Source of the DNA: Dissulfurispira thermophila
GTDB lineage: Bacteria > Nitrospirota > Thermodesulfovibrionia > Thermodesulfovibrionales > Dissulfurispiraceae
Assembly: GCF_014701235.1 (NCBI RefSeq)
Contig: NZ_AP022873.1
Span: 1,550,001 to 1,614,000 of the forward strand
Length of the DNA: 64,000 bases
Direction: 5' to 3'
The notes below the pieces were generated by a model. It had not been told where the DNA came from, searched no databases, and was given only the letters and a program-made list of their open reading frames with translations. The translations under genes were made by a program, and so were the position numbers. This document shows positions 45,581-55,133 of the stretch, one piece after another. How positions within the stretch are numbered: the stretch's first letter is position 1; the number at the start of each line of letters is the position of its first letter.

Positions 45581-46600
45581 TTACAATGGCAGATATGCCT
45601 TTGGATTTAAATCCATGCCCGCGATATTACCAGCTTTAAAATGGTGATAGCCAGCTACGGCTATCATTGCTGCATTGTCTGTGCAAAATTGTATTGATGG
45701 TAGATATAATTCTATCTCTCTTTCTTCTGCCATTTTCTTCATCCGCCTTCTTAATTCACCATTTGCCGAAACTCCACCTGAAAGTGCAACCCTTTTTATT
45801 CCTTTTTTCACTATAGCCCATTCTACTTTTCTTACAAGCACATCAACAACTGCAGCCTGAAATGATGCAGCAATATCGCATATGAATGTTGACTGTTGAG
45901 CGATAGGTGTTATAGCATTCTGACTGTTAACAACTGTATTTCTAACTGCTGTCTTAAGTCCACTAAAGCTGAAATCAAAGGATTCAGGAACATATGCCCT
46001 TGGAAAATCAAATGCCTTCGGGTTGCCTTGCCCGGCAAGTTTGTCTATTGCTGGACCACCAGGATAACCAAGCCCAAGTAGCTTTGCTACTTTATCATAT
46101 GCCTCTCCGGCTGCATCATCCCTTGTTTTACCAAGTTCCATATATTGTCCAAAACCGTCTACAATATACAGACTCGTGTGTCCACCTGATACAATAAGGG
46201 ATAAAAATGGAAATTCAGGTTTGTCTTGTAAAAATACAGAAAATATATGTCCTTCAAGATGATTAACTGCCACAAGTGGTATTTTTTTTGTATATCCCAC
46301 TGCTTTTGCAAAGCCGCATCCAATAAGCAGTGAACCTATCAAACCCGGTCCATAACAAACAGCAATGACATCTATATCATTAAGGGTAATGCCAGCATTG
46401 TTCAATGCCTCATCTACAACTGGCCATATCATCTCAATATGTCTTCTTGAGGCAAGTTCTGGCACAATGCCGCCATATTTTTTATGGATGTCAGATTGCG
46501 AAGAAACTACGTTGGAGAGTATTCGTTCTCCATCAATAACTACCGAAGCTGATGTATCGTCACACGATGTATCGATTCCTAAGACTCTACATTCCTCCAT
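45581..46600 (-). CDS. tsaD: tRNA threonylcarbamoyladenosine transferase TsaD
   Basis: The 339-residue ASKHA-fold enzyme transfers threonylcarbamoyl to A37 of ANN-decoding tRNAs. It shows GIDTSCDDTSASVV, GIVPELASRRHIE and NHLEGHIFSVFL (the metal histidines), VSGGHTSLY, and ALSGGVSANGELRRRM near the C-terminus. All are conserved, so it should be functional. It overlaps ccsB by 14 bases, linking it by position to cytochrome c maturation without an obvious functional reason. Confidence 0.95.
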   Translation of the reverse strand: MEECRVLGIDTSCDDTSASVVIDGERILSNVVSSQSDIHKKYGGIVPELASRRHIEMIWPVVDEALNNAGITLNDIDVIAVCYGPGLIGSLLIGCGFAKAVGYTKKIPLVAVNHLEGHIFSVFLQDKPEFPFLSLIVSGGHTSLYIVDGFGQYMELGKTRDDAAGEAYDKVAKLLGLGYPGGPAIDKLAGQGNPKAFDFPRAYVPESFDFSFSGLKTAVRNTVVNSQNAITPIAQQSTFICDIAASFQAAVVDVLVRKVEWAIVKKGIKRVALSGGVSANGELRRRMKKMAEEREIELYLPSIQFCTDNAAMIAVAGYHHFKAGNIAGMDLNPKAYLPL

Positions 46601-47672
46601 ATGAATGCAATCCGCTCAACAGTAGATTTACACCAAGATATGTAAATACTGTAGATACAAATCCTATTACTGCAACTATTGCTATCTTGTTGCCTCTCCA
46701 TCCCCTTAGAAATCTTGCATGGAGATAAAATGCATAAACAAACCATGTTATCAATGACCATGTTTCTTTAGGGTCCCAGCTCCAATATCTGCCCCATGCC
46801 TGATCGGCCCATATAGCACCAAAGATAAGTCCACCAAGTGTGAATATCGGAAAACCTATGGCTATGTTTTTATATGTAAGGTCATCAAGCAGTTCATAAG
46901 AGATAGAAAAAGACTCTATGAGTTTTTTAAGGGCATAACCATATCTCCATACCAAAAACACAAAAACACCAGATAAAGCATAGCTGAAAAGCACAACCAT
47001 GCCTGAACTGCTTCTAAATGTTGCCTTGAATAAATAACTCTTAATAAAAGCCTCTGGAGTTTTTACTACAATTTTAAATGTCAAAAAGTCTATGCCCATG
47101 GCAATAAGAATGGAAAGAAATATCCCCAGTGTCACAGTCCAGAAAATATATGCCCCGCTCTTTTTATTGTCCGTTGTTACAGCAAGATACATTATGGCAG
47201 TTGCAAAAGATATAGCAAAGGTTGCATATGAAATAAAGCTCAGTGTAACATGTGCCAAAAGCCAGTTGCTCTGAAGTGCAGGTATAAGAGGATGGATATT
47301 CTTATCCATTCCAGATATGTCAATAAATGCCAGTGCCATACCTGCTATTGGTGTAATGAATGCACCGAATGAGCGATTCTTATATTTCCACTCAATTATG
47401 AGATAGCCCAATATCAGACACCATACAAAAAATATCAATGATTCGTATAGGTTTGTCAGAGGTATAGCCCTCATTATACCCATCTGTCCTATATCATAAA
47501 ACTCTTTGCCTCTTATAAAAAATGCTATGGTCTGAGAAACAAAGCCCACAGATGTTATTGTTGTAGCTATAATGCCTACTGTAGAGTTTTTAAATACGAG
47601 ATATGCTATATAAGCTACCATTGCAAGAATATATGCAATACTCGATATGCCAAAAAACTGGGAACTATCCAT
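46587..47672 (-). CDS. ccsB: Cytochrome c biogenesis protein CcsB/CcsA-type (ResC)
   Basis: The 361-residue integral membrane protein has about eight to nine hydrophobic helices and the haem-handling WWD-like signature WGRYWSWDPKETWSLITWF at about residues 292-310, with conserved His residues in helices on either side. With ResB it forms the system II haem export and ligation complex, moving haem to apocytochrome CxxCH sites outside the membrane. It overlaps resB by eight bases. The multihaem cytochromes in this window are likely clients. Confidence 0.92.
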   Translation of the reverse strand: MDSSQFFGISSIAYILAMVAYIAYLVFKNSTVGIIATTITSVGFVSQTIAFFIRGKEFYDIGQMGIMRAIPLTNLYESLIFFVWCLILGYLIIEWKYKNRSFGAFITPIAGMALAFIDISGMDKNIHPLIPALQSNWLLAHVTLSFISYATFAISFATAIMYLAVTTDNKKSGAYIFWTVTLGIFLSILIAMGIDFLTFKIVVKTPEAFIKSYLFKATFRSSSGMVVLFSYALSGVFVFLVWRYGYALKKLIESFSISYELLDDLTYKNIAIGFPIFTLGGLIFGAIWADQAWGRYWSWDPKETWSLITWFVYAFYLHARFLRGWRGNKIAIVAVIGFVSTVFTYLGVNLLLSGLHSYGGM

Positions 47673-49089
47673 GTAAACCTCCTGACAATTTCTCTATCTT
47701 TTGCTCAAAAGCTGCTTTATTTTTGTTGACTGACGCTGCAATAACAATCCTTGTGCCATTCTTATCCTCGTTGAGATTTATCCATATCCTTCTATGACTC
47801 ATAAAGAATGCTGCATATAAGCCTATTGCCATAACAATGCAGCCCAAATATACAATCCATACACCAGGGTCCTTTCTGACTTGCAGTCCTGTATATTGCG
47901 CTCCCCATAGGTCTTTGAATTCAATTATGCCGTCAGGCACCTTCCATGTCTGAGGGTATCGCTTAAGTATCCATTGGTTATATTTTGGTTTGCCGTTTTC
48001 TGTAAATTCGACAAACACTGCAGGATTATTCATCATCTCTGCATATGTAAAAAGTCTGCCTGATTCATCAATGCCAAGTGCAGGGCTGAAGTCAGAAACC
48101 TTCCCCATTATGTTTGTATCAGGGATATTAAATGATTCGCCAAATTTAATCTGAATATCTTGTTCTTTCCCATTATTTGAAGTCACACTGAATTTAAACA
48201 ATGAGTCCTTTGTAGGTGAAAAGCCATAGCTTGATTGATAAAATGTTATTCCTTTATATCTTAAGGGTCTGTTGACATCTATCTCTGTTACTTCTTTGCC
48301 ATTTATTTTAACAGGCCTACCGTTTTCTAAAATTGTAAGCCAACTCTTAAATGCCTTTGGTGTGTCAGAATTTTCATAAAAAGAAACCTCAAAGTCATTA
48401 CATCCTATCTCAAAGCCAAGAGGGATTTCTTTTCCATTTCTCGTATATGCAACTGCAGAGGTTGTGCCTTCAAGCAAGTTCAAAGATGCATTAAACCCAA
48501 AGAATATGCCAATAACAGCTCCAATGAGTATGAGGATTATGCTGAAATGTGTTACATAAACTCCAAGTCTGCTCAATCTACCTTTTTCTGCATATATCTG
48601 CAACCCTTTATCCACAATATGCACATTTGCCTTAAACCCAATATTTCTAAGTAATGACTCCACTGTTGTTTTTGCATTGTCGAGTTTTTCTTTTAGTATC
48701 ATCTCTTTTTTTATCGGCATAGTATTAAGGACATCATGGGAAATTGGTTTTATAGGCTCTTTTACCATGTTCCATATTCGTGGAAGTCTGTCTAAAGAGC
48801 AGATGATAAGGTTTGCTGCAAATATAAACAATAAAGCAATAAACCACCATGAATGAAACATATTAGTAAAACCAAGTGAATCCAATATTCTGAATACTGT
48901 CGGAGATGCTTCTCCAAAGAACTTCGAAAGCAGTTTTATGTTTCGCTCTGGCTCTGCTCCTTGTTCAATGATTGTTCCAACGATTGATGTAAGTGATATT
49001 ATCGAAAAGACAACAACTGCAAGGGTTATAGATGAAAAAAAGTTCCATACCCTATTAACAATACCCTGATTTTGTTTTTTATTGCTCAC
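47665..49089 (-). CDS. resB: Cytochrome c biogenesis protein ResB
   Basis: The 474-residue protein has three N-terminal membrane segments (near residues 15-38, 80-100 and 170-195), a large periplasmic domain with GFEIGCNDFEVSFY and RPLRYKGITFYQSSYG, and a C-terminal membrane helix (VWIVYLGCIVMAIGLYAAFF) followed by HRRIW. This is the usual ResB layout for system II. It starts the resB-ccsB-tsaD run. Two hairpins and a 23-bp repeat lie in the leader region upstream. Confidence 0.92.
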   Translation of the reverse strand: MSNKKQNQGIVNRVWNFFSSITLAVVVFSIISLTSIVGTIIEQGAEPERNIKLLSKFFGEASPTVFRILDSLGFTNMFHSWWFIALLFIFAANLIICSLDRLPRIWNMVKEPIKPISHDVLNTMPIKKEMILKEKLDNAKTTVESLLRNIGFKANVHIVDKGLQIYAEKGRLSRLGVYVTHFSIILILIGAVIGIFFGFNASLNLLEGTTSAVAYTRNGKEIPLGFEIGCNDFEVSFYENSDTPKAFKSWLTILENGRPVKINGKEVTEIDVNRPLRYKGITFYQSSYGFSPTKDSLFKFSVTSNNGKEQDIQIKFGESFNIPDTNIMGKVSDFSPALGIDESGRLFTYAEMMNNPAVFVEFTENGKPKYNQWILKRYPQTWKVPDGIIEFKDLWGAQYTGLQVRKDPGVWIVYLGCIVMAIGLYAAFFMSHRRIWINLNEDKNGTRIVIAASVNKNKAAFEQKIEKLSGGLHG

Positions 49090-49447
49090 CTTTATCCCCT
49101 CTCCCTCTAATTATAAGATAGTTCAAGTCGTTCAATATTGAACTTTTGCTCTCCGCTCTTTGCAATAACGGTTCCCCAAAAGTCGCAAGACTTTTTGTGG
49201 AACAGAATGACATTGCAGAAGGTTCATGCAATATAGGTTTAAATGATACCAGAATCAAACACTTAAAATCAAAGCTTAAAGGGACAAAGTCCCTTTAAAA
49301 CCCTAACAAAAGAAGACAGACTCTAATAAGAAAAAGAAAGGCTGAGGTTAAGGTTGAGGGAAAACAAGTTACAGTTGGAGAAAAAGTCTTTTCTCAACCT
49401 CAACCTTAACCTATTTTTTATTTAGGGAGTTTGAGGGATAAAGTCCC
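49090..49447. other. Gene-free interval with several inverted repeats
   Basis: These 358 bases contain no plausible gene. They hold a 23-bp repeat at 49121-49143 (see 53628-53650), a near-perfect hairpin GTTCCCCAAAAGTC / GACTTTTTGTGGAAC at 49170-49202, a hairpin TTAAAGGGAC / GTCCCTTTAA at 49276-49298, and a perfect 14-bp inverted repeat AGGTTAAGGTTGAG (49345-49358) with its complement at 49399-49412. The last is the same repeat word found near 353 and 4250. The kinase gene ends at 49448, so one stem may help transcript ending, but no T-tract terminator is convincing. Confidence 0.6.
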
Positions 49448-51094
49448 TCAAAGTTTTATAGGGATTACAACTGTGAAAACAGAGCCTTTGCCATATATGC
49501 TTTCAAAATCTATGCTGCCGCCAAGAACGGTCGTCAGTTTTTTCGCTGCAGATAGACAAAATGAAACAGGATAATAAGAAAACTCCTCAAAGATTCTCTC
49601 TGCTATTTCAGGGGCAAAACCTGAGCCTGTATCAGCAATTGTTATCTCTGCGTATTCTTTATCTTCTTTTACAATGTGAGAACATAAAAGAGTTACTGTC
49701 CCAACTTCTGTAGAATTTACAGCATTCATAACAAGGATGGTCAGCAACTGTCTCAATCGCTGCCTGTCTGTGTGTATGGGATTATTGATAAATATATCCT
49801 GACAGTCCATGACTAATTCTATTTCCTTTGTTTCTATAGCAAATCTTACAGAATCTTCGACTTCTCTTAAAAGTTCACAAATATTGGATTCCTCTTGAGA
49901 AATAGTAAGACTTTCATTGTTGAAATGTGAAGTATCAAGGAGTGCTGACTTCAGTATGGATTGTTCTCTTGTCCTTATATTTTCTCTCAGATTAGATTCC
50001 CACTCTCGCAGTCCTTCCACCATGTCATCAAATGCCTTTTTTAATTCTAATAGCTCTCCTTTATAATTTTTTCCAGCATCAACATTCATGTCACCAGCAG
50101 CAACAGACTTAAAGGCATTTATCAACCTGAAAACGGGTTTTGTAATAAGCCTTTTTGACAGATATGCATTCTGTATTACCATCAGCAGAATTATTGCACA
50201 TGCAATGGATAGATATATGATAAGCAGCATGTTAAATGGTCTTGCAACATCTACCTTTTTTACCATAGTAATTAATCTGAAGGGTGCATGTTCAAGGTCT
50301 GCCATATAGAAAAATATGCCATCCTTATACTGAACAATGTCACGGCTGTCTTTATGGATATTGTATCTTATTTTCCTGATAGGAATACCCTCTCCTGTCA
50401 GAACAACATTACCATCTTTATCTATCACATCTGTCTTCTCACTTTTATAAAGGCCATTTTTTATCTTCAAAAATTCTACAAGTTCATCAATTTTTACTGA
50501 GGCATAAAGCAGGGCTATCATGTTGTCATGCATATCAAATACAGGGGTTATAAATCCTATGCCTCTATCGAAAATAGCATCAGCACCAAAGCCAATAACA
50601 ATCATTGATTTCAGTCCTATAGCTTCTTTGAAAAACATCCTGTCAGACCAATCAGTTTCTTCAATGCCGATTTGAGTGCTCGAGATTACCTTCCCATCCA
50701 TCGAGATAAGACAAAGGGCATCATACTTTTTAGACGACACTTTTTCTTTAAGGAGTTGAAAAATTCTGGTTTGTGCCTGAACTAATGCCTCCCGAGTTTT
50801 TCTACCTTTCGATTGTTTTTGTTTATCTTTCAATATTGCAGTGATGTTATCTCTCAATAATTCCAGCCTTGAAAGGTCTTTGATGTCAGTCCTGTAATAC
50901 TGAAACCATGAGTCTATTGCTATCTTTCTGTCTGATGTCAGATTAATAATGTGCAGTTTATGAAAATCCCTTAGAAAATGTGAATAGCCAAATATATAAA
51001 AGCCAATACCTCCAGCAATAAAAATAGCCAATACTATAAACAGCGGCAATAAAGAGAGCCTTGTATTCAATCTCTGGAAAAATTTTACCTTCAT
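49448..51094 (-). CDS. Membrane sensor kinase-like protein (dCACHE, HAMP, HATPase)
   Basis: The 548-residue protein has a membrane segment at residues 15-37, a periplasmic dCACHE-like sensor domain, a second membrane segment (near 287-310), a HAMP region and a C-terminal GHKL ATPase with LVMNAVNSTEVG (N box), ADTGSGFAP (G1) and GKGSVFTVVIPI. The expected histidine phosphoacceptor helix is not recognisable: the segment ILKSALLDTSHFNNESLTISQEE has no H-E/D-x-x-T/P. It could signal in an unusual way or through an atypical H box. It lies 23 bases downstream of a receiver-GGDEF gene, a likely partner. Confidence 0.75.
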   Translation of the reverse strand: MKVKFFQRLNTRLSLLPLFIVLAIFIAGGIGFYIFGYSHFLRDFHKLHIINLTSDRKIAIDSWFQYYRTDIKDLSRLELLRDNITAILKDKQKQSKGRKTREALVQAQTRIFQLLKEKVSSKKYDALCLISMDGKVISSTQIGIEETDWSDRMFFKEAIGLKSMIVIGFGADAIFDRGIGFITPVFDMHDNMIALLYASVKIDELVEFLKIKNGLYKSEKTDVIDKDGNVVLTGEGIPIRKIRYNIHKDSRDIVQYKDGIFFYMADLEHAPFRLITMVKKVDVARPFNMLLIIYLSIACAIILLMVIQNAYLSKRLITKPVFRLINAFKSVAAGDMNVDAGKNYKGELLELKKAFDDMVEGLREWESNLRENIRTREQSILKSALLDTSHFNNESLTISQEESNICELLREVEDSVRFAIETKEIELVMDCQDIFINNPIHTDRQRLRQLLTILVMNAVNSTEVGTVTLLCSHIVKEDKEYAEITIADTGSGFAPEIAERIFEEFSYYPVSFCLSAAKKLTTVLGGSIDFESIYGKGSVFTVVIPIKL

Positions 51095-51117
51095 TAATTC
51101 ATCCTTTCTTTGAGAGA

Positions 51118-52023
51118 CTATGTCCCTTTATATACAACAACACGGTTCCTTCCACTTTCCTTTGCACTATACAGTGCGCCGTCAGCCTGTCCGATGAGCC
51201 TGTCAGGTGAGAGTTCTGTCTCACCATTGTATATAGTAACACCTATGCTGATCGTAACAGACAGTCGCATATCGCCATTGTTGCTGTCTTTGCAAACAAA
51301 TGTCCTATTTTGCACAGTTGCCCTTAATTTTTCAGCAGCAGTAATAGCACCTTCAGCACTGGTATTTGGCAATAATATAATAAACTCTTCTCCTCCATAT
51401 CTTGCAACTATATCTTCTGCCCTCAACACAGATAATAAAGCACTGGATATCTGCTTCAATATCTCATCTCCACAGCCATGCCCATAAGTATCATTTATTC
51501 TTTTAAAGAAGTCTATGTCGAGCATCATCAGAGACAGGGGTTCTTTATACCTGACAGACCATGCAATCTCTTCAAGAAATCTCTCCATAAAAAACCTGCG
51601 ATTATAGAGGCCTGTGAGATAATCCCTATCCAGAAGTTTTTCGAGTTCTTTAATCCTGTCGCATGCAAATGTAATATTTTTGATTCTTGATAAAATCTCT
51701 TGCTTAAAAAAAGGGCGCGAGATGTAGTCATATGCACCAAGTTCATATCCCTTTACTAATTTGAGACGAGACCTTTTAGAGGCAATAAGAATTACAGGGA
51801 TGCCTCTTGTAGAAGGTGCTGACTTCAGTTGGCTTAATATTTCAAGACTGCTCGGATTAGAAAGTAATATGTCAAGAATAATAACATCAGGTTGTTCAAC
51901 ATAAATATTGTCAATAACTTCCTTGCTATCCTTTACAAATACACAGTCATAGCCCTCTTCAAGCAGTATGCTGCTCATAATATCTTCTACATCATCTGTA
52001 CTGCCAGCAATTAAAACCTTCAT
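51118..52023 (-). CDS. Receiver-GGDEF diguanylate cyclase
   Basis: The 301-residue protein has a receiver domain (MKVLIAGSTDDVEDIM, phosphoacceptor in PDVIILDILLSNPS, Lys in YDYISRPFFKQEIL) followed by a GGDEF domain with DYLTGLYNRRFFMERF and the intact active site RYGGEEFIILLPN. It should make c-di-GMP when the receiver is phosphorylated. The upstream I-site RxxD is not obvious. Its downstream neighbour is the sensor kinase-like gene, suggesting one two-component pathway. Confidence 0.88.
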   Translation of the reverse strand: MKVLIAGSTDDVEDIMSSILLEEGYDCVFVKDSKEVIDNIYVEQPDVIILDILLSNPSSLEILSQLKSAPSTRGIPVILIASKRSRLKLVKGYELGAYDYISRPFFKQEILSRIKNITFACDRIKELEKLLDRDYLTGLYNRRFFMERFLEEIAWSVRYKEPLSLMMLDIDFFKRINDTYGHGCGDEILKQISSALLSVLRAEDIVARYGGEEFIILLPNTSAEGAITAAEKLRATVQNRTFVCKDSNNGDMRLSVTISIGVTIYNGETELSPDRLIGQADGALYSAKESGRNRVVVYKGT

Positions 52024-52101
52024 AAATCAATTATAACCCAAATCGGTGAATCTGTGAATTGGTAAAGGGGTGAAAGAGAAAAGCTTCACGACTCCACCTA
52101 T

Positions 52102-53598
52102 TTATATGATTTCCAATGTCTTTATAAGCGCCTCTGCCTTTTTAAGAGTCTCGTAATATTCCCTTTCTGGGTCGGAATCAGCAACAATTCCAGCACCAGC
52201 CTGAACATATGCAACGCCTTCTTTTATAACAAATGTCCTTATGATAATATTCATATCCATATTGCAAGAAAAACCTATATAACCAAGAGAGCCTGTATAA
52301 GGACCTCTTCTAACAGGTTCGAGTTCGTCAATTATTTCCATACACCTTACCTTTGGCACACCTGTAATAGTACCACCCGGGAAAACAGCCTTTATCACAT
52401 CAAAACAGGTTTTGCCTTTTTCGAGGATGCCTCTTACATTAGAAACAATGTGAATGACATGAGAATAATCTTCTGTAATCATTAACTCATCCACTACCAC
52501 ACTACCATATCTTGAAACTCTTCCAATATCATTCCTTTCGAGGTCTATAAGCATTATATGCTCTGCCCTTTCTTTTTCATTCAATAAAAGCTCTGCTCTC
52601 ATCTGTTCATTTTCTCTGAAGTCCTTACCTCTTGGCCTTGTACCTGCAATAGGTCTTGTTTCTACAACATCATCTTTTACTCTTATTAATCTTTCAGGCG
52701 ATGAACTAACAATTTGATAACTTCCAAAATCAGCATATGCTGAAAATGGAGATGGATTAACTCTCCTGAGCACTTTATAGATTTCCCACGGATCCCTATC
52801 ACCTATTTCGGCTGCAATCCTTTGCGAAAGATTTGCCTGAAATATGTCTCCAGCAGCAATATATTCCTTTGCTCTCCTGACAATATGCATATATTGCTCT
52901 TTTGACATTTCGTAATTAAGTAATATGCGTTGCGCATCAGGACTAATGCGCCGCGCATTTGTCGAATAATACTGACTACTAATAAATAATTCTTCACTCG
53001 CTTTTTCATATGCCTTGTGCCAATCAATATGTGAAATGTCTCTATATCCAAGCCCTGTATCCCTTGCACCGGGAGAAAGTATTTTCCATGCCCTTTGCTG
53101 TTGATGATCAAAAGCAATTACTCTATCAACCATAAAGAAATGTGCATCAGGAATAAAGAGGTCATCAATAGCAGTTTCAGGCAAGTTTTCGATATACCTT
53201 ACAAAATCATAACTTAACAATCCTATAGCCCCTCCTTGAAACGGAGGAAGTTCTATGGCATATCTCTGTGGATATGCCATTACAAGTTCCTTTAATCTCT
53301 CTATCGGATTTCTGAAAGAAACAGTATTACGCCATGTCTCGCATCCTTCATAAATTGCCTCTATATTTACCTCTCCATTTTTAACTCTAAAAACAAGATA
53401 TGGGTCAAAAGCAATAAAAGAGTATCTGGCTATCTTATATGGACCCTTTACACTTTCAAGGAGGATAGAATTTTCCCTACAACCAATGGATTCATAAATA
53501 ATATGAGGATCAGCATAAGGGATCTCTATATAAAGTGAAGGAATACTGCCATTTTTGACTGCATATAAGAAATCTCTTTTGTTTATATTTAACTTCAT
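52102..53598 (-). CDS. trpE: Anthranilate synthase component I
   Basis: The 498-residue chorismate-binding enzyme has YSFIAFDPYLVFRVKNGEV, GLLSYDFVRYIENLPET, then ISQANLSQRIA-like IFQANLSQRI, ETRPIAGTRPRGKD, and the C-terminal EHIMLIDLERNDIGRVSRYG and GTITGVPKVRCMEIID. PIAGT favours TrpE over PabB. It uses glutamine-derived ammonia with TrpG, which is not in the window. The gene is single, and no leader attenuator or T-box could be recognised upstream. Confidence 0.9.
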   Translation of the reverse strand: MKLNINKRDFLYAVKNGSIPSLYIEIPYADPHIIYESIGCRENSILLESVKGPYKIARYSFIAFDPYLVFRVKNGEVNIEAIYEGCETWRNTVSFRNPIERLKELVMAYPQRYAIELPPFQGGAIGLLSYDFVRYIENLPETAIDDLFIPDAHFFMVDRVIAFDHQQQRAWKILSPGARDTGLGYRDISHIDWHKAYEKASEELFISSQYYSTNARRISPDAQRILLNYEMSKEQYMHIVRRAKEYIAAGDIFQANLSQRIAAEIGDRDPWEIYKVLRRVNPSPFSAYADFGSYQIVSSSPERLIRVKDDVVETRPIAGTRPRGKDFRENEQMRAELLLNEKERAEHIMLIDLERNDIGRVSRYGSVVVDELMITEDYSHVIHIVSNVRGILEKGKTCFDVIKAVFPGGTITGVPKVRCMEIIDELEPVRRGPYTGSLGYIGFSCNMDMNIIIRTFVIKEGVAYVQAGAGIVADSDPEREYYETLKKAEALIKTLEII

Positions 53599-53627
53599 GT
53601 GTAATACGCAAGTTATTTTTCAGCATA

Positions 53628-53650
53628 GTTCAATATCGAACGATTTGAAC
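53628..53650. repeat. 23-bp repeat upstream of trpE
   Basis: GTTCAATATCGAACGATTTGAAC matches the reverse complement of 49121-49143 at 21 of 23 positions. It contains the dyad TTCAATATxGAA. Both copies lie just upstream of minus-strand genes (trpE and resB) but in opposite directions. It may be an operator or a small dispersed repeat. Confidence 0.5.
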
Positions 53651-53692
53651 CATTTTGTAAGGATGATTTAATGCACATCTGTTGCCATAAGT

Positions 53693-54412
53693 TTATGCTG
53701 TAAGCATTTCTAAAGAGATAAGCTCCAGTGCCTTGATAGGGTCTTCTTGTTTCAATATCCCCCTTCCCATGACAATATAATCTGCTCCGCTTTTTAGTGC
53801 CTCTTTTGGTGTTGTTGTCCTTTTCTGGTCATCAGGTGCTACCCACGAAGGTCTGATACCTGGCGTGACCACAAGGAAATCCTTTCCACAGTGCTGCTTT
53901 ATCATAGAAATCTCATGAGGCGAGGCAACAACTCCATCGAGTCCAGCCTTTTGTGCCAGCAGTGATAAATGTCTTACATGTGTTTTGATGCCATGAGAAA
54001 TAAAGAGTTCATTTTTCAAAGCACTGTTATCAAGACTTGTCAACACAGTAACGCCTATTATCTTTGGTTTTTGAATATTTTCCTTAATACACAATTCAGA
54101 AACAGAATCACTGCACCGCTTCATCATATCATATCCACCTGATGTATGGACATTAAACATATACACACCAAGTCTTACTGCTGCAAGTGCTGCTTTTGTG
54201 ACAGTATTGGGAATATCATGAAACTTCAGATCTAAAAATACCTTCTTGCCCTTGTTATTAATATCCTTAACTATACCAGGACCCGCTGAAACAAAAAGTT
54301 CAAAGCCAACCTTAAATACAGATGCATAATCACCAAGCATATCCACAATATTCAGTGCATGTCTTGCATCTGATACATCAAGGGCAATGATCAGTTTTTC
54401 CTTCCACGGCAT
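53693..54412 (-). CDS. pyrF: Orotidine 5'-phosphate decarboxylase
   Basis: The 239-residue barrel enzyme makes UMP in pyrimidine synthesis. It has IIALDVSDARHALNIVD, the catalytic Lys in FLDLKFHDIPNTV, and GADYIVMGRGILKQEDP near the end. The full length and catalytic residues are normal. It lies three bases downstream of dcd, so nucleotide metabolism genes are grouped here. Confidence 0.94.
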   Translation of the reverse strand: MPWKEKLIIALDVSDARHALNIVDMLGDYASVFKVGFELFVSAGPGIVKDINNKGKKVFLDLKFHDIPNTVTKAALAAVRLGVYMFNVHTSGGYDMMKRCSDSVSELCIKENIQKPKIIGVTVLTSLDNSALKNELFISHGIKTHVRHLSLLAQKAGLDGVVASPHEISMIKQHCGKDFLVVTPGIRPSWVAPDDQKRTTTPKEALKSGADYIVMGRGILKQEDPIKALELISLEMLTA

Positions 54413-54415
54413 ATA

Positions 54416-54964
54416 TTACATCCTCGGAAGTGTTATTCCTTTTTGTGCTTGATATTTTCCTGACTTGTCTTTGTAAGAAACCTCACATAATTCTGCTGCC
54501 TGTAAGAATATCAGTTGTGCTATGCCTTCGTTAGCATATATCTTTGCTGGTAGAGGTGTAGTATTAGAAATCTCTATTGTTACATGACCTTCCCACTCTG
54601 GCTCAAGAGGAGTAACATTTACAACAAGCCCACACCTCGCATATGTTGACTTGCCAAGACATATCACCAGCACATCTCTTGGAATCCTGAAATATTCCAG
54701 GGAGCTGGCAAGGACAAAAGAATTTGGAGGTATAATACAGACATCTCCTTTATAGTCAACAAAGCTCTTTGGATCAAAATTCTTTGGGTCAACAACAGTG
54801 TTATTTATATTTGTGAATATCTTAAATTCATCACTTATCCTCATATCATAACCATATGAGCTAACACCGTATGAAATAACACCCTTTCGAACTTGCTTTT
54901 TACCGAAAGGCTCTATCATCCCTTTTTGAGCCATCTCCTTTATCCACCTGTCATTTTTAACCAT
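54416..54964 (-). CDS. dcd: dCTP deaminase
   Basis: The 182-residue enzyme deaminates dCTP to dUTP, a step toward dTTP. Family blocks are [64 protein letters not shown] with the catalytic Glu, and [12 protein letters not shown]. It is close to pyrF on the same strand. The remains of a hepT-like gene lie just upstream. Confidence 0.94.
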   Translation of the reverse strand: MVKNDRWIKEMAQKGMIEPFGKKQVRKGVISYGVSSYGYDMRISDEFKIFTNINNTVVDPKNFDPKSFVDYKGDVCIIPPNSFVLASSLEYFRIPRDVLVICLGKSTYARCGLVVNVTPLEPEWEGHVTIEISNTTPLPAKIYANEGIAQLIFLQAAELCEVSYKDKSGKYQAQKGITLPRM

Positions 54965-54984
54965 ATGTTACTCCATTACTTCAT

Positions 54985-55133
54985 TTACTTTTTTATAAAT
55001 TCTCTTATGTCAGAAATCCTTTTTTTTAACCGTCACTATATTTTGCCAGTTTATCTCCAAATATTGATGAACTGTCTCATTTCTATGTTTTACCAGAGGC
55101 GCAATAGTGTTAAACTTTCAATCCTCCTGTCTA
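54985..55133 (-). pseudogene. Decayed HepT-like toxin gene
   Basis: Directly after the MNT gene, broken frames carry KHRNETVHQYLEINWQNIV and, after a one-base slip in a run of A, RISDIREFIKK. RNETVH fits the R-x4-H ribonuclease motif of HepT/DUF86 toxins, which normally follow an MNT antitoxin gene. Only the C-terminal half can be traced, with at least two frameshifts. The toxin is therefore most likely dead. Confidence 0.5.

Noticed and set aside
49276-49298. Rho-independent terminator in the 49-kb interval
   Set aside because: The TTAAAGGGAC/GTCCCTTTAA stem has no following T-tract on either strand.
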